Positions 57,640 to 64,000 of a stretch of DNA of 64,000 nt are shown in pieces (position 1 is the first letter of the stretch; the number at the start of each line of letters is the position of its first letter). Below the pieces are notes generated by a model, which worked only from the letters and a program-made list of their open reading frames with translations, made no database searches and was not told the DNA's origin. Both the position numbers and the translations under genes were made by a program. The DNA lies in assembly GCF_001634365.1 (NCBI RefSeq), contig NZ_CP014578.1, positions 2,542,001-2,606,000 on the forward strand, given 5' to 3'. This stretch comes from Paraburkholderia phytofirmans OLGA172 (GTDB taxonomy: Bacteria; Pseudomonadota; Gammaproteobacteria; Burkholderiales; Burkholderiaceae).

Positions 57640-57698
57640 AGGCCGCAGATCCTGAAGCGACCGCCGTGTCCGGGCCGGTCCTCACGCCCAGCGCGCCG

Positions 57699-60506
57699 TC
57701 AGTGCGTGCCGCGGCGGCCGCCACCCGGTGCCTCGCCATCGGAATTGACGTTCGTGTGCGCTTCATCCAGACGTTTTTTCATTGCCGCGGTAATGCGCTG
57801 CCGCGTCTTCGCGTAGCCCGCCCACGGGTCGCGCTTAAGATCCTGGAGACGCTCGTGCACATTTTCGATGGTCCATTGATCGCCGCTCGTCGTGGTGGCG
57901 ACTTCGTCCCACGAGAGGGGTACCGAAACGCCCAGGCCCGGCCTGGCGCGTGCCGAAAATGCGGCCACCGTGCTCGAGCCACGGTTGTTGCGCAGGTAAT
58001 CGACGAAGATCTTCCGCTTGCGATTCTGCGCGCCCATCTTCGCGCTAAAGTACCTGGGCAGCGTTGCCGCCATATGCTGCGCGACCGCTTGCGAAAACGC
58101 TTTCACTTCGTCCCAGCCGGCGTGCTTCGCGAGCGGCACCACCACGTGGAACCCTTTACCTCCGCTCGTCTTGCAGAACGAGGTCAGGCCAAGTTCCTCG
58201 AGCAGCGAGCGCGTCAGTTGCGCAGCCTCGATCATCCGCTCCCAGGCGAGCGACGCATCGGGGTCGAGATCGAACACCATGCGATCGGGTTTTTCTATGT
58301 TCGACACCACGGCATTCCATGTATGAAATTCGACGGTGCCCATTTGCGCGGCGCCGACCACAGCCTTCAGCGTATCGACGGTGATCAGCGGCGGATGCCC
58401 CGGGTCCAGTCCGGGATGTTGCGTGACGTTGGGAATCGACAGCTTCTGACTGTGCCTCTGGAAAAACAGCTCGCCGCCGATGTCCTCGGGCGCGCGCACC
58501 AGCGACACCGGCCGGTCCCGCAGATATGGCAGCATCCAGTCGGCGACCGCTTCGTAGTACCGCACGAGATCGATTTTGCGCGTGCCGGTGCGCTTGTCGA
58601 TGATGCGGTCGGGATGGGATACGCGGACGCCGGCGACTTCGGCCGGCGTCGCGGCAGTTTTCGATTTCGTCGCGCTTTTTTTAGCGGGCTCGGCTGCGAG
58701 AGCCTCGACGGCCTTTCTCGTCGTGCGCTTTTTCGGCACGTCGTCGGAAGCGGTATCGGTTTGCTGTTGCACGTCGGCTCCTTTGCGGGCTGCTTCCCTG
58801 ATGATCTGCCGCGCCGGTTTGTCGTTGCGCAGACTCACGAACGACGCCTGTCGCACGATGCCATCGCTCGTCCATTCGGCGAAATTGCATTCGCAGACGA
58901 GTACCGGTTCGACCCAATGCACCGCCGTGCGGCTGCGCTCGCGCGGCGCGCCGGCGAACGGCATGTGCTCGATCTCGTGCGCGCCGAGTTCCTTCTTGAC
59001 TGAGCGTAGCGACGCGGCGTCGAAACCCGTGCCGACCCGTCCGGCGTATTGCAGTTTGCCGGTGTCGTCGTAGACGCCAAGCAACAGCGCACCGAACGCC
59101 GCGCGGCTGCCGGACGGCTCCGAATAGCCGCCGATCACGAACTCCTGGCGCCGCCGGCACTTCAATTTGATCCACGCGGACGAGCGTCCCGATGCGTAAC
59201 CGCTATCACGCCGTTTGCCGATGATCCCTTCGAGCGCCATATCGCACGCGCTCTTCAATAGTTCGCCTGCACTGAACGCGAAGTCGTTGGAGAAGCGCAG
59301 AACGCTGTCGTCGTGCCCATCCTCGTCGTTCCCGTCAATCAGCGCACGCAAGATCGTGCGGCGTTGTTCGAGCGGCACGCCGCGCAAGTCATAGCCGTTC
59401 AGAAACGGAATGTCGAACAGATAGATGACAATGTCCTGCGGGCGGTTCGAGTCGAACGCGTTTTGCAGCGCCTGAAAACCTGGCACGCCGTTTTCATCGA
59501 GCACCACGGCTTCGCCGTCAAGCCACGCGCTTTCGACGTCGAGTTGTTCAAGCGCCTTCACCTGCTTGCCGAACTTCGCGGTCCAATCGTTGCCCGCGCG
59601 CGTGAACACCTTGACCGCGCGGCCCTTTGCCTTTCGATCGATGCGGACCAGCACGCGATAGCCGTCGAACTTGATTTCGTACACCCATTCATCGCCAGGT
59701 GGCGCGGCGTCGACGAGCGTCGCCAGTTGCGGCTTGAAGGTAGCGGGCAACGCGGCTTTGACCGCGCCTTTGATCGAGGGGGATGCAGCAAACGCCTGCG
59801 TTGCGCTCGCCACCCTCTTTGCGCTTGCGCTCCCGTGTGTAGACCCGCTCGCGGTCTTTCCCGTCGCGCGCCTCGTAGACCCTGCGCCCCTGCCGGTCGG
59901 CACCCTGCCATCCAGCACACTGCCTGGGCGCTCCTTCAGGACGTCGTATTCGCTCTCCTTGCGGGCTTCGTCGTCACGCTCCTTGATCAGCAGCCACTGC
60001 TCCTTGTCGCCGCTGCCACGCATACGACTGCGTACCAGCGTCCAGCCGCCGTGCAGCTTTTCGCCGAAGAGCCGGAATTTGAGCTTGCCCGCTTGATACG
60101 ATCTGGCCGCCTCCGCCGCGCCGCCGACCGGCTCCCACGTGCCACGGTCCCACACGATCACCGTTCCCGCGCCGTAGTTGCCAGGCGGGATCTCGCCTTC
60201 GAACGAGCCATATTCGACAGGATGATCTTCCACATGCACCGCAAGCCGTTTCACCGACGGGTCGAGGCTCGGCCCCTTGGGCACCGCCCACGACAGTAAC
60301 GTGCCGTTCAGTTCGAGCCGGAAGTCGTAATGCAAGCGCCGCGCGTCGTGCTCCTGGATCACATACGACAGCGCTCCATTCGATGCGCGCGCCGCGTCAC
60401 GCGCCGCCGTCCCGCGGCCGGCTTGCTTACGCGCAGCCGCCCCCGACGGCTCCGGTGTTTCGTCGAAGCGGCGCTTGCGGTTGTAGGGATCGAGCCTGTC
60501 GTTCAT
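57699..60506 (-). CDS. ligD: Multifunctional DNA ligase D for non-homologous end joining
   Basis: A 935-residue enzyme with three activities in the order phosphoesterase, ligase, polymerase. The 3'-phosphoesterase domain lies at about 45-195 (EHDARRLHYDFRLE, HVEDHPVEYGSFEG). The ligase domain has the adenylated Lys279 (VYEIKFDGYR) and ends near 560. The polymerase/primase domain at about 630-930 has the catalytic DLDPD near 760. It joins broken DNA ends with Ku, encoded 55 bases upstream on the same strand. Confidence 0.95.
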   Translation of the reverse strand: MNDRLDPYNRKRRFDETPEPSGAAARKQAGRGTAARDAARASNGALSYVIQEHDARRLHYDFRLELNGTLLSWAVPKGPSLDPSVKRLAVHVEDHPVEYGSFEGEIPPGNYGAGTVIVWDRGTWEPVGGAAEAARSYQAGKLKFRLFGEKLHGGWTLVRSRMRGSGDKEQWLLIKERDDEARKESEYDVLKERPGSVLDGRVPTGRGAGSTRRATGKTASGSTHGSASAKRVASATQAFAASPSIKGAVKAALPATFKPQLATLVDAAPPGDEWVYEIKFDGYRVLVRIDRKAKGRAVKVFTRAGNDWTAKFGKQVKALEQLDVESAWLDGEAVVLDENGVPGFQALQNAFDSNRPQDIVIYLFDIPFLNGYDLRGVPLEQRRTILRALIDGNDEDGHDDSVLRFSNDFAFSAGELLKSACDMALEGIIGKRRDSGYASGRSSAWIKLKCRRRQEFVIGGYSEPSGSRAAFGALLLGVYDDTGKLQYAGRVGTGFDAASLRSVKKELGAHEIEHMPFAGAPRERSRTAVHWVEPVLVCECNFAEWTSDGIVRQASFVSLRNDKPARQIIREAARKGADVQQQTDTASDDVPKKRTTRKAVEALAAEPAKKSATKSKTAATPAEVAGVRVSHPDRIIDKRTGTRKIDLVRYYEAVADWMLPYLRDRPVSLVRAPEDIGGELFFQRHSQKLSIPNVTQHPGLDPGHPPLITVDTLKAVVGAAQMGTVEFHTWNAVVSNIEKPDRMVFDLDPDASLAWERMIEAAQLTRSLLEELGLTSFCKTSGGKGFHVVVPLAKHAGWDEVKAFSQAVAQHMAATLPRYFSAKMGAQNRKRKIFVDYLRNNRGSSTVAAFSARARPGLGVSVPLSWDEVATTTSGDQWTIENVHERLQDLKRDPWAGYAKTRQRITAAMKKRLDEAHTNVNSDGEAPGGGRRGTH

Positions 60507-60561
60507 CGAGGTGACCTCGTCGTGGGTCGAGCGAGCGCGGCGCTATCGATCAAATGAGCGA

Positions 60562-61560
60562 TCAGGCGGCCGCACGCCGTTTGCGTGCAGCCGGCGCCGC
60601 CTTGGCACTGGCGCCTCCGCTCCTGCCCCCGCTGCGGCGCGTACCCACCGAGCGCGCCGAGCGCGGCTTCTTATGGGCTGGCGCAGTTGGCTCGGTATTG
60701 GTATCGGTGGCCTCGTCGTCATCACCCACTGCATGCTTGCGCGCACCGGCCGCCGGCCTGGCTTTGCCGCGGCCAAGGCTGCGCTTGAGCAGGTCGGAGA
60801 GATCAAGAATGTCGGCGGATCGACGCGATTCGTGCGGCGTCTCGACTTCGGTAATTTCCTCGGTCTTACCCGAGCGAATCTTTCGGTCGACCAGCGCCAT
60901 GATGTCGTCGTGGAATGTGTCGTGATACTGCGATGGATCCCACTTGTCGCTCATGTCGCTGATCAGCTTTTTCGCCATGTCGAGTTCGCGCGCGGTAACG
61001 CCGGCTGCCTTCATACTTTCGGGCGGCAGCTTGAATTCGTCGAAGTCGCGAACCTCGCCGGCCCAGCGCAGGGTGTTCAACGCGAGCATCTGCCCAACCG
61101 GAATCAGCGCCGCGAGATGCTGCTTGTTGTGCAGCACGACGCTCGCCACGCCGATCTTGCCCGACGCCTTCATTGCTTCGCGCAGCAGCGCGTACACCTT
61201 TTCGCCCTTGCGATCGGGCGTCAGAAAGTACGGCGTGTCGAGATAGAGGAACGAAATGTCCGGTGCGTCGACGAATGCGAGGATATCGACCGTCTGCGTC
61301 GACTCGGGATTGGCCGCGCGAATCTCCTCGTCCGAAAGTACGACGTACTTGTCCTTTTCGTACTCGAAGCCGCGCACGATGTTCTCGCGCGCCACGTCCT
61401 TGCCGGTGCGCTTGTTGATCTGCTTGTAGCCGATCGGATCGATCGTGCGCTTGTCCAGCAGATTGAAGCCGACTTTCTGCGACTGAGTCGCCGGATACAA
61501 CTGCACCGGTACGTGGACAAGGCCGAAGCTGATTGCGCCCTTCCAGATCATGTGTGCCAT
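60562..61560 (-). CDS. ku: Ku protein, DNA end-binding
   Basis: A 332-residue protein that binds DNA ends as a homodimer and recruits LigD. The core (MAHMIWKGAISFGLVHVPV to about residue 260) is standard. The C-terminal ~70 residues are a Lys/Arg/Ala-rich tail (KKPRSARSVGTRR) like those that help in DNA binding. The ATG at 61560 has GGAGAG upstream. A P450 gene is upstream on the same strand with a 207-base gap. Confidence 0.94.
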   Translation of the reverse strand: MAHMIWKGAISFGLVHVPVQLYPATQSQKVGFNLLDKRTIDPIGYKQINKRTGKDVARENIVRGFEYEKDKYVVLSDEEIRAANPESTQTVDILAFVDAPDISFLYLDTPYFLTPDRKGEKVYALLREAMKASGKIGVASVVLHNKQHLAALIPVGQMLALNTLRWAGEVRDFDEFKLPPESMKAAGVTARELDMAKKLISDMSDKWDPSQYHDTFHDDIMALVDRKIRSGKTEEITEVETPHESRRSADILDLSDLLKRSLGRGKARPAAGARKHAVGDDDEATDTNTEPTAPAHKKPRSARSVGTRRSGGRSGGASAKAAPAARKRRAAA

Positions 61561-61767
61561 CGCGCGCTCTCCAGAGCCCCAGACCTTCATTCGATGAAGC
61601 AGCAAGCGTGCCACGGTTTTGGCGCTATGACTGGCGCGGCGCCGTGCTGGCTGCCACCGGCATCGGCTGTAAGTCTTGCGTCATGTCGGCAAAAGATACG
61701 GAGGCCGAGCGTTGCGCAAGCATGCGGTCTGTGCGGCATGCGTCGCGGCCTTGCCTGGCCGCCGGCG

Positions 61768-63024
61768 TCAGTCCGCGCTCGCCGGCTCGAGTTCGACCGG
61801 CACCGCTGCGAAGCCGCGAAACCGCACGCGTCCGCCGCGCGTCGGTTCGCCGTCGAGCCGATATGCCGGAAAGCGCCGCACGAAGCGTCCGATGGCGATG
61901 CGCGCCTCGAGTCGCGCAAGCGACAACCCCACACACTGGTGAATGCCGAAGCCGAACGCCAGATGCCGGTTCGGATCGCGGCGCATGTCGAAGCGGTCCG
62001 GATCTGCGAACTGTTCGGGATCGCGATTGGCCGCGCCGATGCACAACGTGACGGGCGTACCGCGTGCCACCGCGACACCACCGACTTCCGTGTCGACAGT
62101 TGCCATCCGGTTGCCTAGCTGATTCGAGCTCTCGAATCGCAAACACTCTTCGATCGCCGATTCGATCAGCGACGGCTCGCGCAGTAATGCGGCGCGCTGC
62201 TCCGGCCAGTCGGCGAGCGTAACGAGACCGTTGCCGATCAGATTCGTGGTGGTCTCATGACCGGCGTTCAGAATGAAGATGCAGTTTTGCAGAAGCTCGG
62301 CTTCCGACAATTGCTCGCCGCCCTGTTCTCCCTGCTCGCCCTGGATCAGGCGCGTCAATACGTCATGCTGAGGATCGCCGGGTTCACGCCGGCGCTGCGC
62401 CACCAGAGCGCGCAAATAGTCGACAAATTCGCTGACCGCGCGGTTTCCCCGTTCGAGCTGCGCCTCGTTCAGCGAGGGTTCGAGCGCGCCAAGTATCGCC
62501 AGCGACCAGCCGCGCAACGGCGCGCGCTCAGCGTGCGGCACAGCCAGCAGATTGCCGATGATTTCGACCGGGATCGCCGACGCGAACTCGCCAATCAGAT
62601 CGATCCGGCCACGCGCCGCGGCAGCATCGAGCAAGCCATCGACGAGGCGGATCAGCCCCGGCTCCATGGCCGCGATCGCGCGCGCCGTCAGCGCGCCGGC
62701 GATCAGTTTGCGAACCCGCGTGTGACGCGGCGGATCGTTGAAGACGAGACTGGTGGTGTGATGCGCGTAGAGCGGCGAGTCGCCGTACTTCGGCTTGAAT
62801 TCGACGGCCTTGTCGGAACTGAACGTTTTCGGGTCGCGGTAGACCGCCTGCACGTCGCGAAAACGCGTCAGAAACAGCGAGCCGTCCGGCATGCGTTTGA
62901 CCGGCTCGTGGGCGCGCAGCGCATGGTAGACCGGGTACGGATCGGCATAGAACGCAGGGCTCGGATGGCGCAGATCGAAGTCGCGCGCAAGGGTGAGCGC
63001 GTCGCTGGCGGTCGCGGGGGGCAT
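61768..63024 (-). CDS. Cytochrome P450
   Basis: A 418-residue soluble P450, without a membrane anchor. The haem-binding block FGFGIHQCVGLSLARLE holds Cys364, the I-helix has NAGHETTTN (oxygen activation), the K-helix has EECLR (ExxR). The start ATG at 63024 has GGAG upstream; codons farther upstream, encoding a TARGTCH-like repeat, belong to a tandem DNA repeat and are probably not translated. No redox partner gene is near. The substrate cannot be predicted. Confidence 0.92.
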   Translation of the reverse strand: MPPATASDALTLARDFDLRHPSPAFYADPYPVYHALRAHEPVKRMPDGSLFLTRFRDVQAVYRDPKTFSSDKAVEFKPKYGDSPLYAHHTTSLVFNDPPRHTRVRKLIAGALTARAIAAMEPGLIRLVDGLLDAAAARGRIDLIGEFASAIPVEIIGNLLAVPHAERAPLRGWSLAILGALEPSLNEAQLERGNRAVSEFVDYLRALVAQRRREPGDPQHDVLTRLIQGEQGEQGGEQLSEAELLQNCIFILNAGHETTTNLIGNGLVTLADWPEQRAALLREPSLIESAIEECLRFESSNQLGNRMATVDTEVGGVAVARGTPVTLCIGAANRDPEQFADPDRFDMRRDPNRHLAFGFGIHQCVGLSLARLEARIAIGRFVRRFPAYRLDGEPTRGGRVRFRGFAAVPVELEPASAD

Positions 63025-63406
63025 GACTTGTCTCCGTGGTGGCGCGCCTCGTCGCTGGTGCCAATGGGTGCCGCGTGCGGTGTGGCAGGTGCCGCGTGCG
63101 GTGTGGCACACGCCGCCTCACAGGCGCGGCGGGATCGACAGGCTCGATGGGCTGCGGGGCGTCGTTCGAAGCGCCAGTATGACGCGGGCGCCTGATGATT
63201 GCACTGCGGATTGCCTGACGAAGCACGCGGCGGGTTGCTGGCGGAACGCCTGGCCGGCTGTCGTCCGCTGCTCCTTCGTCTGCTAGCGGCTTGCCGGCTA
63301 TCCGGTTGCAGGCTGCCCGACCGGCTGCGTGCCGCCGAACCGTTACAATGGCGGAGTTTTCCGCGCGCGCCGCGCGGCCGCCCTTTTCTGCGTCAATGCG
63401 TCGTCC
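63025..63406. other. Divergent promoter region of the P450 and serB genes
   Basis: About 380 bases, GC-rich, containing a 21-base tandem repeat at the left and a TACAAT box (63344-63349) 58 bases before serB. No -35 box at the normal distance was found. No gene was recognised. Confidence 0.45.
63067..63108. repeat. 21-bp tandem repeat upstream of the P450 gene
   Basis: GGTGCCGCGTGCGGTGTGGC plus A is present twice in direct succession (63067-63087 and 63088-63108) in the P450 leader. Confidence 0.85.
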
Positions 63407-64000
63407 ATGAACCTCGTCATCCAAAGCACCGCGCCCCTTTCCGCCGACCATCACAAAACGCTCGTTGCGCTCGCCCGTGGTTCGCACGCCGCCGTCGTCG
63501 ACGCGAACGCGATTCGCATCGCCGAGGCGAACATTGCGCAACGCGCCGACCTCGAGGTCTATTGCGGCACGCATCAACTGGACTACGCGTTTGTCGAAGC
63601 CGGCCGCCAGCTGCGTGACTTTGGGCTCGTCGCGATGGACATGGATTCGACGCTGATCACGATCGAATGCATTGATGAAATCGCCGACTTCTGCGGCTTG
63701 AAAGCCGAAGTCGCCGCGATCACCGAAGCGGCGATGCGCGGCGAAATCAAGGACTTCAACGAAAGTCTGACGCGCCGCGTGGCGCTGCTCAAGGGACTCG
63801 ACGCCGGCGCGCTCGAACGCGTTTATGAAGAGCGGCTGCAACTCTCGCCGGGCACCGAACAGATGCTGGCCGGCGCGAAAGCGGCAGGGTTGAAAACGCT
63901 GCTGGTGTCCGGCGGATTCACGTTCTTCACCGAGAAACTGAAGGCCCGGCTCGGCCTCGATTTCACGCTCGCGAACACGCTCGAAATCGTTGATGGCAAG
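63407..64000 (+). CDS. serB: Phosphoserine phosphatase SerB (3' end outside window)
   Basis: The first 198 codons, open to the last base of the window. SerB makes serine from phosphoserine. The catalytic DxD lies in AMDMDSTLITIECIDEIADF (Asp78 nucleophile, Asp80), followed by motif II LLVSGGFTFFTEKL. The start ATG at 63407 begins MNLVIQSTAPL, usual for this group. The remaining ~80 codons would hold motif III and the third Asp. Confidence 0.92.
   Translation, partial: MNLVIQSTAPLSADHHKTLVALARGSHAAVVDANAIRIAEANIAQRADLEVYCGTHQLDYAFVEAGRQLRDFGLVAMDMDSTLITIECIDEIADFCGLKAEVAAITEAAMRGEIKDFNESLTRRVALLKGLDAGALERVYEERLQLSPGTEQMLAGAKAAGLKTLLVSGGFTFFTEKLKARLGLDFTLANTLEIVDGK

Noticed and set aside
63199..63618. 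139-codon plus-strand frame before and over serB
   Set aside because: Overlaps the convincing serB start in another frame.

Overview
The window is high-GC, densely coded DNA from a betaproteobacterium of the Burkholderiaceae, most likely a Paraburkholderia or close relative. The call rests on recognisable protein families and gene order: tig-clpP-clpX-lon-HU with tRNA-Val and tRNA-Asp and a PpiD-type foldase, ompR-envZ, ispD-ispF beside mfd, and serB. No database search was possible, so family names come from motifs and remembered family features.

Layout. (1) 1-3.4 kb: secreted GDSL esterase, a small exported protein, the periplasmic foldase PpiD and tRNA-Asp. (2) 3.4-12.7 kb: an accessory block between tRNA-Asp and tRNA-Val. 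It carries four signalling genes linked to cyclic di-GMP (EAL-HDOD, REC-GGDEF overlapping a MASE1 hybrid kinase, CSS-motif EAL), a deletion-scarred S53 peptidase gene and the catalytic C-terminal end of a tyrosine integrase; it reads as an eroded genomic island. (3) 12.7-20 kb: the ATP-dependent proteolysis and folding core (HU, Lon, ClpX, ClpP, trigger factor), all on the minus strand with terminators between units. (4) 20.05-21.5 kb: an IS4-family element with 11-bp target duplications, 13-bp inverted repeats and a frameshifted transposase. (5) 21.9-33.5 kb: glycerate kinase, MarR regulator, a translationally coupled DUF3999/DUF2339 membrane pair, tRNA-Leu, an atypical squalene/phytoene synthase-family protein, and a DUF1501/DUF1800 exported pair. 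(6) 33.8-45 kb: OmpR-EnvZ with a repeat array between the genes, AhpC followed by the scar of a deleted ahpD, IspF-IspD, Mfd, an ArgE-like deacetylase, a threonine dehydratase-like enzyme and MscL. (7) 45-49.4 kb: a three-gene phosphorelay (sensor kinase, stand-alone receiver, hybrid kinase). (8) 49.8-64 kb: orphan basic protein, AsmA-family protein, FetAB-type ABC exporter, exported protein, quinone oxidoreductase divergent from a LysR regulator, Ku and LigD for end joining, cytochrome P450, and the start of serB, which runs off the window.

The most notable signals are two genes reduced to their two ends by internal deletion (S53 peptidase, ahpD), a tRNA-Val-linked island relic rich in c-di-GMP signalling genes, the fully delimited IS4-family insertion just upstream of tig, a palindromic repeat array inside the ompR-envZ operon, and a squalene synthase-family protein whose aspartate-rich motifs are altered. 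I saw no CRISPR array, rRNA, prophage or recognisable defence system.
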